From an uncultured Bacteroidota bacterium (GTDB lineage Bacteria > Bacteroidota > Bacteroidia > Flavobacteriales > Flavobacteriaceae): a DNA stretch of 64,000 nt. This document shows, one piece after another, positions 40,677 to 52,021 of the stretch (position 1 is the stretch's first letter; each line of letters starts with the position of its first letter). The DNA is taken from the NCBI GenBank assembly GCA_902614065.1, contig CACMJT010000004.1, positions 62,001 to 126,000 of the forward strand. Direction: 5' to 3'. The position numbers were made by a program, and so were the translations under genes. The notes under the pieces were generated by a model. The model was not told the DNA's origin, searched no databases, and saw nothing but the letters and a program-made list of their open reading frames with translations.

Positions 40677-42026
40677 ATGTTAGAATTAAAAGATTTAACC
40701 AAAAAAAAGATTTCAGAAATCGTTGATATAGCAAATGAGCTTGGAATAGATTCGTCTGGAAAAAAGAATGAAATAATTGAAAAAATTATTGATCATCATC
40801 TAAAAAAAACCAAAAAAAATGATGATGAAGAAAAAAAACAACCATTGAAATCTGAAGAAAAAAGCCACAATAAAGACAATAGAAACAGATATAAAGAGCC
40901 AGATTTTGAATTTGATGGAATAATTGAATCTGAGGGTGTACTTGATATCATGCAAGAGGGATATGGTTTCTTGAGGTCTTCAGATTACAACTATTTAAGT
41001 TCACCCGACGATATTTATGTATCACAATCGCAGGTTAGACTGTTTGGACTTAAAACAGGAGATACAGTTCTTGGTCAAGTAAGACCGCCAAAAGACGGAG
41101 AAAAATATTTCCCATTAATAAAAGTGATTAAAATAAATGGTCTTGATCCTCAAGTTGTGAGAGATAGAGTTTCTTTTGAACATTTAACACCACTCTTTCC
41201 TGATGAAAAGTTTAACCTTGCGGACAAATCAAGTAGTATTTCTACTAGAGTTATGGACCTTTTCTCACCAATTGGGAAAGGACAAAGAGGCATGATTGTC
41301 TCACAACCAAAAACTGGAAAAACAATGTTGTTAAAAGATGTTGCAAATGCAATTGCGGCTAATCACCCTGAGGTTTATCAAATTATTCTATTAATTGATG
41401 AAAGACCTGAGGAAGTTACTGATATGCAAAGAAATGTAAAAGGAGAGGTTGTTGCATCGACATTTGATGAACCTGCAGATAGACATGTTAGGGTTGCCAA
41501 TATCGTATTGTCAAAAGCAAAAAGATTAGTTGAATGTGGTCACGATGTTGTTATATTATTGGATTCTATCACAAGATTGGCGAGGGCCTACAATACTGTC
41601 CAACCCGCCTCTGGAAAAATTTTAAGTGGTGGTGTTGATGCAAATGCACTTCATAAGCCCAAAAGATTTTTTGGTGCTGCTAGAAATATTGAAGGTGGAG
41701 GTTCTTTATCGATTATTGCAACAGCACTTACAGAGACTGGTTCCAAAATGGATGAAGTTATATTTGAGGAATTTAAGGGAACTGGAAATATGGAATTACA
41801 ACTTGACAGAAGGATTTCCAACAGAAGAATATTTCCCGCAATTGATCTTGTGTCATCCAGTACTAGAAGAGATGATCTATTATTGGATGAAAATACAATT
41901 CAAAGAATGTGGATAATGAGAAAATACTTAGCAGACATGAATCCGGTTGAAGCAATGGAATTTATTAGTGATAAAATTAAAAAGACATTGAATAACGAGG
42001 AGTTTCTAATTTCAATGAATTCTTAA
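40677..42026 (+). CDS. rho: Transcription termination factor Rho
   Basis: [57 protein letters not shown]-like [27 protein letters not shown]. Confidence 0.97.
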   Translation: MLELKDLTKKKISEIVDIANELGIDSSGKKNEIIEKIIDHHLKKTKKNDDEEKKQPLKSEEKSHNKDNRNRYKEPDFEFDGIIESEGVLDIMQEGYGFLRSSDYNYLSSPDDIYVSQSQVRLFGLKTGDTVLGQVRPPKDGEKYFPLIKVIKINGLDPQVVRDRVSFEHLTPLFPDEKFNLADKSSSISTRVMDLFSPIGKGQRGMIVSQPKTGKTMLLKDVANAIAANHPEVYQIILLIDERPEEVTDMQRNVKGEVVASTFDEPADRHVRVANIVLSKAKRLVECGHDVVILLDSITRLARAYNTVQPASGKILSGGVDANALHKPKRFFGAARNIEGGGSLSIIATALTETGSKMDEVIFEEFKGTGNMELQLDRRISNRRIFPAIDLVSSSTRRDDLLLDENTIQRMWIMRKYLADMNPVEAMEFISDKIKKTLNNEEFLISMNS

Positions 42027-42275
42027 CTACAAGCCATTTACGTGCTTTGACATTTTTGATTTAAGATTTGCTGATTTATTTTTGTGAATTATATTATTCT
42101 TAGCCAACTTATCAATCATTGACAATACAGCGGGTAGCATTTTTTTTGCATCCTTTTTAGAAGATTCTTTAAGTTTCTTCATGGAATTCCTAGCTGTTTT
42201 ATGCTGTAATTTGTTTCTAAGTCTAGCTGTCTCAGTCTGTCTTATTCTTTTTATTGCTGATTTATGATTTGCCAT
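42027..42275 (-). CDS. rpsT: 30S ribosomal protein S20
   Basis: MANHKSAIKRIRQTETARLRNKLQHKTARNSMKKL...VIHKNKSANLKSKMSKHVNGL-like C-terminus. Confidence 0.95.
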   Translation of the reverse strand: MANHKSAIKRIRQTETARLRNKLQHKTARNSMKKLKESSKKDAKKMLPAVLSMIDKLAKNNIIHKNKSANLKSKMSKHVNGL

Positions 42276-42289
42276 ATTTTAATTAAAAG

Positions 42290-42361
42290 TAGCCCGTAGG
42301 GGAATCGAACCCCTCTTACCAGGATGAAAACCTGGCGTCCTAGCCGATAGACGAACGGGCC
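42290..42361 (-). tRNA. tRNA-Glu (TTC)
   Basis: Minus strand GGCCCGTTCGTCTATCGGCTAGGACGCCAGGTTTTCATCCTGGTAAGAGGGGTTCGATTCCCCTACGGGCTA. Confidence 0.95.
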
Positions 42362-42374
42362 AAAATTTACCGTG

Positions 42375-42405
42375 CAAATTTATATAAAGATGGTAAACAT
42401 GCAAA
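42375..42405 (-). promoter_or_regulatory. Bacteroidetes-type promoter for tRNA-Glu (TTTG-N19-TAAATTTG)
   Basis: Minus strand TTTG at 42405-42402 and TAAATTTG at 42382-42375, 19-nt spacer. Confidence 0.7.
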
Positions 42406-42419
42406 ATTTATAACTTAAA

Positions 42420-43892
42420 TTAATAGGCTTTTGCGAAATAAACTAATTGCTTAGATTTTTTACCAGATATAATACAAATTCCTTCATCGCTAAATGTGTC
42501 GTCAATGCATCTAATAGTGGCCTTGGTCTCTTTTTTTATCTTTTGCTCAGTGTGATCTGTACCATCCCAGTGAGCCAAAACAAATCCACCATCTTCGATC
42601 ATGGATTTAAATTCGTCATAATTCTTTGCAATTTTTGTATTATTCTTTAAAAAGGTTTTTGATTTTTTAAGAAGGTTTTCTTGAATTTCAAACAATAATT
42701 TTTCTATTTGCATTGAGGCTTTATGAATTGGAATGATTGATTTTTTCATTTCATCTCTTCTAAATAGCTCAATGGTTTTGTTTTCAATGTCTCTGAGCCC
42801 TACACATATTCTAAGAGGAACACCTTTTATTTCATATTCATTGAATTTTTTTCCTGGTGAAACATTATCTCTTTCATCAATTTTAAAATCAATACCCAAT
42901 TTATTGAACTGTTGTTTAAGATTTTTTAAATACTGATTAATTAATGCTAGATCATCAGTATTTTTAAAGACTGGTATGATGATTATTTGGTAGGGTGACA
43001 ACTTTGGGGGAAGCACAAGACCTTGGTCATCTCCATGAGACATAATCAATGCTCCCATTAATCTGGTGGAAACACCCCAAGAAGTCGCCCAAACGTATTC
43101 TAAATTACCGTCATCTTTTGAAAATTTAACATCAAATGCTTTTGCAAAATTTTGGCCCAAGAAATGTGATGTTCCAGCTTGCAATGCTTTTCCGTCTTGC
43201 ATCAATGCTTCGATACAATATGTTTCTTCAGCTCCAGCAAATCTTTCTGATGCAGATTTGGTTCCTGAAATTACAGAGATTGACATGAAGTCCTCTGCAA
43301 ATGACTTATACAAATTGTTTATAAGCTTGGTTTCTTCAATGGCTTCCTCTTCATTTGAGTGAGCTGTATGACCTTCTTGCCATAAAAATTCAGCTGTCCT
43401 CAAGAATAAACGAGTCCTCATTTCCCACCTTACAACGTTGGCCCACTGATTTATTTTGATTGGAAGATCTCTGTAGGACTGTATCCAGTTTTTGTAAGTA
43501 TTCCAAATTATTGCTTCACTTGTGGGTCTTACAATCAGTTCTTCCTCGAGTTTTGATTCTTCATCTACAATTAGCTTTCCTTTATTTTTTGGGTCATTTT
43601 TAAGTCTGTAATGAGTTACTACTGCACATTCTTTTGCGAATCCCTCTGCATTTTTTTCTTCAGCTTCAAAGAGTTTTTTTGGCACAAAAAGTGGGAAATA
43701 TGCATTTTCATGTCCAGTCTGTTTAAATTTTTTATCTAATTCCTTTTGAATTTTCTCCCAAATGGCGTACCCGTAGGGCTTTATAACCATGCAGCCTCGA
43801 ACAGCGGAAACTTCAGCAAGCTCTGCCTTAGATACAATTTCATTATACCATTTAGAATAATCTTCGCTCCTTTTAGTTAATTTTTTTGACAT
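42420..43892 (-). CDS. proS: Prolyl-tRNA synthetase
   Basis: [68 protein letters not shown]. Confidence 0.96.
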   Translation of the reverse strand: MSKKLTKRSEDYSKWYNEIVSKAELAEVSAVRGCMVIKPYGYAIWEKIQKELDKKFKQTGHENAYFPLFVPKKLFEAEEKNAEGFAKECAVVTHYRLKNDPKNKGKLIVDEESKLEEELIVRPTSEAIIWNTYKNWIQSYRDLPIKINQWANVVRWEMRTRLFLRTAEFLWQEGHTAHSNEEEAIEETKLINNLYKSFAEDFMSISVISGTKSASERFAGAEETYCIEALMQDGKALQAGTSHFLGQNFAKAFDVKFSKDDGNLEYVWATSWGVSTRLMGALIMSHGDDQGLVLPPKLSPYQIIIIPVFKNTDDLALINQYLKNLKQQFNKLGIDFKIDERDNVSPGKKFNEYEIKGVPLRICVGLRDIENKTIELFRRDEMKKSIIPIHKASMQIEKLLFEIQENLLKKSKTFLKNNTKIAKNYDEFKSMIEDGGFVLAHWDGTDHTEQKIKKETKATIRCIDDTFSDEGICIISGKKSKQLVYFAKAY

Positions 43893-43949
43893 ATTTTCAT
43901 GGCATAAAATTTGTTCTTATCTTTATGTAAAGATAATTCAATACAGCTC

Positions 43950-45125
43950 GTGAAAAATAAAAAATTATATGTAAATATTAAATTTTTATCACCAATAGTG
44001 TTACTGGTTATGTTTTCATGTGGTTCATTTGACTCTTCATCTCTCGTTTCATCCGATGGAATCTACGCTGGAAATGAAAATAATCTTGAAACCATGAAAC
44101 CTAAGTCTGATTATTTTAAAAATTATTTTAGTGATGAAGCTAATAAGTACGATCTCGATTTATCTCAAAACGATTCATTAAATCTTGATTCTTTTTTAAT
44201 AAGCTCTGAAGATATTGCCTACAGCAACAATAATCCAAGCTGGGGTGATATTCCAAACAGTGTTGATTATGTAATTGATTACAATAGATTCAATTACAGA
44301 AGCCGTTTTTACAGCCCATATTTCTCATATTACGATCCATTTTACAGTTATTACTATCCATTTAGAATGAGTCCATTCCATTTTGGCTATGGATATGGCG
44401 GATGGTATCCGTTCATGGGATTTGGCCACTTCTCACCTTACTTCTACTACGCATTTAATTCTCCTCACGGTTACCACTATCCTTTTTGGAGATGGGGTAG
44501 TCAAGGATGGTATGGTAATGGAAATTTGTATGGTTACGATATCAATAACAATTACATGGATAATACGAATGTATCATACAACCGTGGCAGAAGAGGAAGT
44601 TCTGCCAACGTAGTTGTTTATTCGGATGGTAGAAGTAGTTCTTCGAATACAGAAAATTCCGAGAGAGTCAGAAACTACAATAAAACAAGAGAGACCCTGA
44701 ACAATATTGTTAATTCTAAAACAAATTCGAATTCAAACATTAGATCGTACCTTGATCCCAGAACATCGAAAATGAATGGGTCCCAAAACCTTAGAAATTA
44801 TATAAATTCTGGGCTCATAGTAAATGATAATGGAAAAAATTCACTTAAATCTTCCCCTTCTCGAAGATATTATAATGATCCTCACACAAATAATAATGAT
44901 AATTCCTGGGGTCTTAGTGGAAGAAATGGTAATGTCAATTCACCAAGAAATTCAACGTCGAGGTCAAGTTCCAACTGGGTAAATCCTCCGTCAACGAGAA
45001 GTTCTAGTTCTTCATCCTCTGTTGGCAGGTCCTACAATTACAGCTCATCCTCATCTAGTGGTATTTCTACCAATAGCGGAAGATCTTCATCAAGTTCCTC
45101 CAGATCTGGTCGAACTATAGATTAA
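43950..45125 (+). CDS. Low-complexity Tyr/Phe/Gly- then Ser-rich lipoprotein, unknown function (probable GTG start)
   Basis: GTG at 43950 gives VKNKKLYVNIKFLSPIVLLVMFSC lipobox; aromatic-rich block (SYYDPFYSYYYPFRMSPFHFGYGYGGWYPFMGFGHF) and poly-Ser tail. Confidence 0.72.
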   Translation: MKNKKLYVNIKFLSPIVLLVMFSCGSFDSSSLVSSDGIYAGNENNLETMKPKSDYFKNYFSDEANKYDLDLSQNDSLNLDSFLISSEDIAYSNNNPSWGDIPNSVDYVIDYNRFNYRSRFYSPYFSYYDPFYSYYYPFRMSPFHFGYGYGGWYPFMGFGHFSPYFYYAFNSPHGYHYPFWRWGSQGWYGNGNLYGYDINNNYMDNTNVSYNRGRRGSSANVVVYSDGRSSSSNTENSERVRNYNKTRETLNNIVNSKTNSNSNIRSYLDPRTSKMNGSQNLRNYINSGLIVNDNGKNSLKSSPSRRYYNDPHTNNNDNSWGLSGRNGNVNSPRNSTSRSSSNWVNPPSTRSSSSSSSVGRSYNYSSSSSSGISTNSGRSSSSSSRSGRTID

Positions 45126-45127
45126 GC

Positions 45128-46615
45128 ATGATTTACAGACTTTTTTTTTTATTTTTCTGTATAATAATACAAGGTCAAAATATTGACGATGCAATTTCTT
45201 TAACATTTGAAAACAATAATGGAAATGCTAGGTTTTCATCAATGAGCGGAGCATTTAGCTCTTTGGGTGGAAACTTGTCAGCAATTTCAATTAATCCGGC
45301 ATCTAGTAGTGTTTTTGAATTGTCAAGACTGGGATTTACCCTAAATGGTGATCGTAAAGATGTTGAGTCTAGTTTTTCCAACAGTTCATCCTCGGTCAAT
45401 TCAAATTATTTTAATTTTCAAGGTGGCATTGTCTATGTATTCAAGAATTATGGGGAAGGTAAGTTTAGAAAGTTTTCTTTTGGAATAAATAATCAAAATA
45501 CAAACGATTATAATTTCGATCAACTAATTAAAGGAAAATCTAGTTTTTCAGTTGACCGCTTCTTTCTCAACAACTCAATAGGTTATAACGTGAACGATGT
45601 TTCTGTGGGTTCCAATGAGACAATCAATGGAGTTTACAGATGGCTTGGACAAAACTATGGATACTCATCTCAACAAGCATTTTTAGGGTTTCAATCATAC
45701 TTATTGGATTATGATAATCAAAATAATTCGTTTTATTCAATTGCTAAATATAATAATGGTTTAGATATTAATAATTTTTACTACGGCCAAGGAAGAAAGA
45801 ACAAATCAAGTATAAATCTAGCTGCTCAATATGGCGAAAACTTTTATTTTGGAATAAATTTTAATATTTATGAGCTCTACAGTAAAAAAAGCTTTAGGCA
45901 TTTAGAAAATAACTTTGACAATGATTCAGCGATTACTTTAATCGACTTTCGAAACGAATTATTAACTAGAGGCAAAGGTTTTTCTGTTCAATTAGGAATG
46001 ATTTACAAATTACAATCATTCAGACTTGGAGTTAGCTACAATTCTCCCACAAGTTTCGATATTGAGGAGGAATTAACACAATCCCTTGAGACAAATTCAG
46101 TCGATCTTGATGGCAATAATTATGTTGATATAGTAGACCCTGACATTATAAACATTTATGATTATAAGTTTGTATCGCCTTCTAAACTAATATTTGGAGC
46201 CAGTAATATTTTTGCTAACATGTTCATAATCAGCATAGATATTCAATCAAATAATTACAGAAATGGAAATTTTAAAAGTGATTATGGAGATTCGTATGCT
46301 ACCCTCAATAGAACCATTAGTGAATATCTACAAAACACACTAGATTTTTCAATAGGATCTGAACTTCGATTGAATAGTATTAGTTTAAGAGCTGGGTTTA
46401 AAAAATTAGAAAATCCCTACAAAGTATCAAGTAATTATTTTACTTCAACATCACTAGGTTTGGGTTATGATTTTGGCTCCTCAACACTTGATTTAGGTCT
46501 TCAATTAATTGAAAAACAATACAATTATCAGTTTTTTGATACAGGATTTACAGAAACAGCTGAGATCCAAAACAATAATTTTAGAACAACTTTAACATAT
46601 AATATTATCTTCTAA
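45128..46615 (+). CDS. OmpP1/FadL-like outer-membrane protein
   Basis: Signal peptide; NGNARFSSMSGAFSSLGGNLSAISINPASSSVF is the FadL-family N-terminal pattern; terminal beta strand ending YNIIF. Confidence 0.82.
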   Translation: MIYRLFFLFFCIIIQGQNIDDAISLTFENNNGNARFSSMSGAFSSLGGNLSAISINPASSSVFELSRLGFTLNGDRKDVESSFSNSSSSVNSNYFNFQGGIVYVFKNYGEGKFRKFSFGINNQNTNDYNFDQLIKGKSSFSVDRFFLNNSIGYNVNDVSVGSNETINGVYRWLGQNYGYSSQQAFLGFQSYLLDYDNQNNSFYSIAKYNNGLDINNFYYGQGRKNKSSINLAAQYGENFYFGINFNIYELYSKKSFRHLENNFDNDSAITLIDFRNELLTRGKGFSVQLGMIYKLQSFRLGVSYNSPTSFDIEEELTQSLETNSVDLDGNNYVDIVDPDIINIYDYKFVSPSKLIFGASNIFANMFIISIDIQSNNYRNGNFKSDYGDSYATLNRTISEYLQNTLDFSIGSELRLNSISLRAGFKKLENPYKVSSNYFTSTSLGLGYDFGSSTLDLGLQLIEKQYNYQFFDTGFTETAEIQNNNFRTTLTYNIIF

Positions 46616-46625
46616 ATCAATTTTT

Positions 46626-46633
46626 TATCTTTG
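46626..46633 (+). promoter_or_regulatory. -7 promoter element TATCTTTG upstream of folE
   Basis: Matches TAnnTTTG, 17 nt before the folE ATG; no clear TTTG -33 box. Confidence 0.4.
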
Positions 46634-46649
46634 CAACCTGAATAAATAT

Positions 46650-47321
46650 ATGAAGTACAATAAATTCCTTGAAGATCTAGAACTAATTGACTCAGATCAC
46701 AAAAACTTTTCGATTGAAACTCCACTCAGAGATGATGCCTTCGAAATCAATGACGATGAAAAAATTAAAATTATTGAGAAAAATGTTGGTGAAATTCTTC
46801 ACACATTAGGAATGGATATGACTGATGATAGCCTTAAAGGTACACCACTCAGAGTAGCTAAAGCATATGTTAAGGAACTTTTTGGTGGTTTGAATCCAAA
46901 AAACCTTCCAAAAGGGTCAACATTTGAAAACAAATATAAGTATGAGGAGATGTTGGTTGAAAAAAACATTACTGTTTTCTCAACCTGTGAACATCATTTA
47001 TTGCCGATTTATGGAAAAGCCCACGTAGCGTACTTTTCAAACGGAAATGTAATAGGACTTTCGAAAATGAATAGAATAGTTGATTACTACGCAAGACGAC
47101 CCCAGGTTCAAGAAAGATTAAATATTCAAATAGTAAGAAAATTACAGGAATTTTTAAATACTGAAGACGTTGCGTGTGTTATAGATGCTAAGCACATGTG
47201 TGTAAACTCAAGAGGAATCAGACATATAGATTGTAGCACTGTTACGGGTGAATTTGGAGGGAAATTTAAAGACAAACTAATAAAAAGAGAATTTTTGGAC
47301 TATATTCGTAACGATAGTTAA
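46650..47321 (+). CDS. folE: GTP cyclohydrolase I
   Basis: TPLRVAKAYVKELFGGL, FSTCEHHLLPIYGKAHVAYF, GLSKMNRIVDYYARRPQVQERL, CVNSRGIRH. Confidence 0.97.
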   Translation: MKYNKFLEDLELIDSDHKNFSIETPLRDDAFEINDDEKIKIIEKNVGEILHTLGMDMTDDSLKGTPLRVAKAYVKELFGGLNPKNLPKGSTFENKYKYEEMLVEKNITVFSTCEHHLLPIYGKAHVAYFSNGNVIGLSKMNRIVDYYARRPQVQERLNIQIVRKLQEFLNTEDVACVIDAKHMCVNSRGIRHIDCSTVTGEFGGKFKDKLIKREFLDYIRNDS

Positions 47322-47326
47322 AGCGG

Positions 47327-48769
47327 ATGTCAATTTCACACAAAAGTTTAAAAATATACAACTCATTATCATCCAAAAAAGAAGATTTTAATACAATTAA
47401 TCCATCAAAAGTTGGAATGTATGTATGTGGTCCAACTGTTTACAACAAGGTTCATCTCGGAAATTGTAGAACATTCATATCATTCGACTTAATTGTTAGG
47501 TTTTTAAAGCACATTGGGTATGATGTGCGTTATGTTAGAAATATAACAGATGTTGGACATCTTGAGGAAAGTGAAGAAGATAAAATTCAAAAAAGAGCAA
47601 AGATTGAAAAAATTGAACCAATGGAAGTTGTCCAAAAGTATACAAACAATTTTAGAGATGTGTTGAATAAATTTAATTTGACACCTCCTAACATTGAGCC
47701 AACGGCAACAGGACATATTTTGGAACAAATTGAAATGATTGAAATGATCATAGAAAATGGATTCGCGTACGAAAAAAACGGCTCAGTATATTTTGACTTA
47801 ATGAAGTTTTCTGAGAAATTCAAGTATGGAAAACTTAGTAACAGAAATTTAGATGATATAATTAATGAATCACGTGAACTCTTTGGATCTGATGAAAAAA
47901 AGAATCCTCAAGACTTTGCACTCTGGAAGAATGCCACTTCATCACACATTATGAAATGGAAATCACCATGGGGCTATGGTTTCCCTGGATGGCATATTGA
48001 ATGTTCTGCCATGAGTCACAAATATTTAGGAAAAAAGTTTGATATTCACGGAGGAGGAATGGATTTAAAATTTCCACACCATGATTGTGAAATAGCACAG
48101 TCTGAAGCAGTGTACAATCAAAACCCTGCAAACTTTTGGGTACATACTAATATGCTAACCCTGAATGGAAAAAAAATGTCAAAATCATCAGAAAATTTCA
48201 TCCTACCTGAAAATTTATTTAATGGCAATAGTGAATTGATTGAAAAAGGGTTTGAACCAATGGTTGTTAAGTTTTTGATGTACCAAGCACATTACAGAAA
48301 TACCCTAGACCTATCTAATGAATCATTGTTAGCAGCTGAGAGAGGATATAAAAAACTCATGCAAAGCTTCTTTGATATTGATAATTTGCATCCATCAAAT
48401 AATGAAAATATTGAATATGAATCAATAATTAAAAAATGTTATGATGCTATGTTGGATGATTTTAATTCTCCTAAATTAATTTCACATTTATTTGAAATTT
48501 CTAGAATAATTGAGAATGTAAAAAAGAAAAAGGATTTTATATCCACAAAATCAATAAATGAACTGAAAAATTACATGCAAGTATTTCTAGTTGATATTCT
48601 AGGTTTTTCAATTGACAGTAATGAAAACGAAAAAATTGAAGAAAGCAATAAATTGATTAGTACAATTTTGGAAATTAGAGATTTTAGCAGAAAGAATAAA
48701 AACTACGAAATGTCTGATTTAATTAGAGAAAAATTAAATTCTTTGGGTATAAAAATTGAGGATAGTTAA
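47327..48769 (+). CDS. cysS: Cysteinyl-tRNA synthetase
   Basis: VGMYVCGPTVYNKVHLGNCRTFISFD, PWGYGFPGWHIECSAMSHKYLGKKFDIHGGGMDLKFPHHDCEIAQ, KMSKSSEN. Confidence 0.97.
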   Translation: MSISHKSLKIYNSLSSKKEDFNTINPSKVGMYVCGPTVYNKVHLGNCRTFISFDLIVRFLKHIGYDVRYVRNITDVGHLEESEEDKIQKRAKIEKIEPMEVVQKYTNNFRDVLNKFNLTPPNIEPTATGHILEQIEMIEMIIENGFAYEKNGSVYFDLMKFSEKFKYGKLSNRNLDDIINESRELFGSDEKKNPQDFALWKNATSSHIMKWKSPWGYGFPGWHIECSAMSHKYLGKKFDIHGGGMDLKFPHHDCEIAQSEAVYNQNPANFWVHTNMLTLNGKKMSKSSENFILPENLFNGNSELIEKGFEPMVVKFLMYQAHYRNTLDLSNESLLAAERGYKKLMQSFFDIDNLHPSNNENIEYESIIKKCYDAMLDDFNSPKLISHLFEISRIIENVKKKKDFISTKSINELKNYMQVFLVDILGFSIDSNENEKIEESNKLISTILEIRDFSRKNKNYEMSDLIREKLNSLGIKIEDS

Positions 48770-48994
48770 ATGAAAAGAGTTTTAATTTTTCCTCTAATAA
48801 AATTTATTAGGTTATATCAAATTCTGATTTCACCATACCTAGGAAGTAATTGTAAGTTTACACCTTCATGTTCCAATTATTCCATAGAGGCATTGAAAAA
48901 ATACGGGCTGGTCAAAGGGTTATATTTAGCTTCAATTCGAATTTTGAAATGCAACCCTTGGAATAAAAATTGTGGATTCGACCCTGTTCCTTAA
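48770..48994 (+). CDS. yidD: Membrane protein insertion efficiency factor YidD
   Basis: IRLYQILISPYLGSNCKFTPSCSNYSIEALKKYGLVKGLYLASIRILKCNPWNKNCGFDPVP. Confidence 0.93.
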   Translation: MKRVLIFPLIKFIRLYQILISPYLGSNCKFTPSCSNYSIEALKKYGLVKGLYLASIRILKCNPWNKNCGFDPVP

Positions 48995-49013
48995 TAGACT
49001 ATATTTGAATAAT

Positions 49014-49841
49014 ATGGATAAATTAATTTTTGAACATGATTTAAGCGAGTCTATTATCAGCTTTGGACCAGTAACAATTTATTGGTACAGCCTCATGTTT
49101 TTGTTAGCTTTTTTTGCTGGATATAAGCTAATGGAAAAAATTTATATAAAGGAAAATAAAGATCTGAAACTATTGGATCCTTTTCTTGTCCACATGGTTC
49201 TTGGTACTCTAATAGGAGCAAGACTTGGTGAAGTTTTTTTTTACAATTGGGAATATTTTCAAAATAATTTATTAGAAATATTTTTACCCATTAAAATCGA
49301 TGAAAACGGTTGGAATTTTGTTGGATACAGAGGTCTATCTAGTCATGGTGCTACAATTGGAATCATTTTATCAATAATTCTTTATAAAATAAAATATAAA
49401 TATGAGTCTGTATTATGGATTTTTGATAGGCTTGTAATTGTTGTTGCATTTGGAGGAATGTTAGTTAGAATAGGTAATTTTTTTAATTCTGAAATTGTTG
49501 GCAACTATACAAATTCAAATTTTGGAGTTATTTTTTTAAATAGATCTGAGAATTTGCCCCGACATCCTGCCCAACTTTATGAGTCATTCGGTTATTTAAT
49601 TCTTTTCATAATTTTATACACACTGTATCACAAAACAAAACTTCGGGATAAAAAAGGTTTCTTTTTTGGCTTTTTCTTAATCTTCTTATTTGGGGTAAGA
49701 TTCGTAGTAGAATATGTAAAAGAAGGTCAAGGAGGTATAGAAAATTATCTTGGGTTACTCACTACAGGTCAGTGGCTGAGTATACCTTTTATGTTAATTG
49801 GACTAATAATACTTTTGAGAAGTAATTTAAAAAATATTTGA
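49014..49841 (+). CDS. lgt: Prolipoprotein diacylglyceryl transferase
   Basis: GARLGEVFFYNWEYF, RGLSSHGATIGII, RIGNFFNSEIVG, RHPAQLYESFGY, RFVVEYVKEGQGG. Confidence 0.95.
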   Translation: MDKLIFEHDLSESIISFGPVTIYWYSLMFLLAFFAGYKLMEKIYIKENKDLKLLDPFLVHMVLGTLIGARLGEVFFYNWEYFQNNLLEIFLPIKIDENGWNFVGYRGLSSHGATIGIILSIILYKIKYKYESVLWIFDRLVIVVAFGGMLVRIGNFFNSEIVGNYTNSNFGVIFLNRSENLPRHPAQLYESFGYLILFIILYTLYHKTKLRDKKGFFFGFFLIFLFGVRFVVEYVKEGQGGIENYLGLLTTGQWLSIPFMLIGLIILLRSNLKNI

Positions 49842-49851
49842 AAAAAATTAT

Positions 49852-50073
49852 ATGGCTAGAGGTTTAAATCGACTGATATTAAGTTTATTCTTTATGTTTT
49901 TGGGTCCAACAATTGTATTCTCTGCTTTTAAAAACGAAGGCCACGAGTTTTATTATTTTGTTTTAATTTTAGGGACGATTTTTTGCTTAATGGCAGTATA
50001 TTTACTCTACTCAGGTATAATGACAATTGTAAAAAGCTTATCTGAAGAAGAAAACAATAATTTTCAAGGATGA
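49852..50073 (+). CDS. Small membrane protein (DUF6095-like)
   Basis: 73 aa, two TM segments; family assignment is from memory of similar flavobacterial proteins. Confidence 0.6.
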   Translation: MARGLNRLILSLFFMFLGPTIVFSAFKNEGHEFYYFVLILGTIFCLMAVYLLYSGIMTIVKSLSEEENNNFQG

Positions 50074-52019
50074 TTAAAGTCAGATTTCCCGATGGCAATG
50101 AATTAAGTTATGATGATGGAATAACACCATTTGAAATTGCCGAAAAAATTAGTCCTTCTCTGGCAAGAGATATTTTGAGTGTAGAATATAATGATGAAAT
50201 TATTGAAACTAAAACAAAACTTTTTATTGATGGCAAAATAAAATTTTTTAAATGGAATGACAAACAAGGGAAAAAGGCTTTTTGGCATTCAACTGCACAC
50301 CTACTTGCACAGGTAATACTTGATTTATACCCTAATTCAAAATTAACTATTGGACCTCCCATTGAAAATGGTTTTTATTATGATGTAGATTTTCAAAACT
50401 CTACATTTTCTGAAAATGATTTTTCTAAAATTGAAAATAAAATGATTGAGGAGGCTAGAAAGGATCATTGTTTCGAAATGAGAGAAATTTCAAATTCTGA
50501 TGCGCTAAGTTATTACGAGAAACAGAAAAATGAATATAAGTGCGAATTAATAAGAGGTCTTGGTAATGAAAAAATAACTTTCTGTGATCATGCTAATTTT
50601 ACTGATTTATGTAAAGGAGGTCATATACCATCAACAAAATTTATAAAGAGTGTCAAACTATTAAATACTGCCGGTGCATACTGGAGAGGTGATGAAAATA
50701 ATAAACAACTCACTAGAATTTATGGAATTAGCTTTCCAAAAGAAAAATTATTAAAGGAATATCTTCAGTTAATTGAAGAGGCAAAAAAGAGAGATCATAG
50801 AGTTTTAGGAAAACAATTAGGTTTATTCACATTTTCAGAAAATGTTGGTTTGGGACTTCCACTATGGTTGCCTGAAGGAACTGAGCTTAGGTCCCGACTG
50901 GAGGGATTTTTAAAAAATGTACAAAAAAAAGCGGGTTATGAAATGGTTATCACCCCTCACATTGGTAATAAAAAATTATATGTTCAATCTGGACATTATG
51001 ATAAGTATGGGGAGAGCACATTTTTTCCAATCAAAACTCCCAAAGAGGACGAAGAGTTTTTATTAAAACCGATGAACTGTCCACATCATTGTGAAATTTA
51101 CAGTTCTCGAAAATGGAGTTATAAAGACCTACCAGTTAGGTATGCAGAGTTTGGAACAGTATATCGTTATGAACAAAGTGGAGAATTACATGGACTGACT
51201 AGAGTTAGGGGATTTACCCAGGATGATGCACATATTTTCTGTACTCAAGATCAATTATTAGATGAATTTATTAAAGTAATTGATCTGGTTCTTTATGTAT
51301 TTAAATCACTTGGTTTTGAAGAATTTACTGCCCAAATCTCACTTAGAGATGTAGAGAATACGGACAAGTACATAGGCTCTGAAAAAGTTTGGAATCTTGC
51401 TGAAAATGCTATAATTGAAGCTGCAAAATCGAAAAATCTTAATTATAGAACTGAATATGGTGAGGCTGCATTTTATGGTCCCAAACTCGATTTTATGGTT
51501 AAAGATGCTTTAAATAGAGAATGGCAACTAGGTACGATTCAAGTTGATTATAACTTACCAGAAAGGTTTGACCTTACTTTTAAAAATAAAAACAATGAGG
51601 ATGAAAGACCAGTTATGATTCACAGAGCACCCTTTGGCAGCCTGGAAAGATTTATTGCTATATTAATTGAACATACTGCTGGTGTTTTTCCTCTTTGGCT
51701 ATCAACAAATCAAATAACCCTGATATCTGTAGGTGAAAAGCATCGAAATTACACAGAAAAAGTTTTAAATTTATTAGAAAAAGACGAAATTCGCGCATCT
51801 GCTGATTTTAGAAATGAAACAGTTAGTAAAAAAATTCTTGAAGCAGAGAAGAAAAAAACTCATATAATGGGTATTATAGGTGATAAAGAAATAGAAAAAA
51901 ATGAAGTGACCATCAGGTTGCGAGGAGGTAACTTAGTCGGTAGCTTCAAGCTCGACACCCTTTCAGCTTACATTTCAAAAAAAATAAATGAATCACGAGA
52001 AATTAACTTAAATATATAG
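50070..52019 (+). CDS. thrS: Threonyl-tRNA synthetase
   Basis: [76 protein letters not shown]. Confidence 0.97.
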   Translation: MIKVRFPDGNELSYDDGITPFEIAEKISPSLARDILSVEYNDEIIETKTKLFIDGKIKFFKWNDKQGKKAFWHSTAHLLAQVILDLYPNSKLTIGPPIENGFYYDVDFQNSTFSENDFSKIENKMIEEARKDHCFEMREISNSDALSYYEKQKNEYKCELIRGLGNEKITFCDHANFTDLCKGGHIPSTKFIKSVKLLNTAGAYWRGDENNKQLTRIYGISFPKEKLLKEYLQLIEEAKKRDHRVLGKQLGLFTFSENVGLGLPLWLPEGTELRSRLEGFLKNVQKKAGYEMVITPHIGNKKLYVQSGHYDKYGESTFFPIKTPKEDEEFLLKPMNCPHHCEIYSSRKWSYKDLPVRYAEFGTVYRYEQSGELHGLTRVRGFTQDDAHIFCTQDQLLDEFIKVIDLVLYVFKSLGFEEFTAQISLRDVENTDKYIGSEKVWNLAENAIIEAAKSKNLNYRTEYGEAAFYGPKLDFMVKDALNREWQLGTIQVDYNLPERFDLTFKNKNNEDERPVMIHRAPFGSLERFIAILIEHTAGVFPLWLSTNQITLISVGEKHRNYTEKVLNLLEKDEIRASADFRNETVSKKILEAEKKKTHIMGIIGDKEIEKNEVTIRLRGGNLVGSFKLDTLSAYISKKINESREINLNI

Positions 52020-52021
52020 CC

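Noticed and set aside
41626-41916. 96-aa ORF out of frame inside rho
   Set aside because: Inside the conserved Rho ATPase domain; alternative-frame artefact.
42290-42361. G1-U72 wobble in the tRNA-Glu acceptor stem
   Set aside because: Otherwise perfect tRNA; I recall the same GGCCCG...CGGGCTA form in other flavobacteria.
44383-44613. 76-aa ORF in a shifted frame of the aromatic-rich lipoprotein
   Set aside because: Composition (Met/Thr/Ile runs) is explained by out-of-frame reading of repetitive TAT/GGA/TGG codons.
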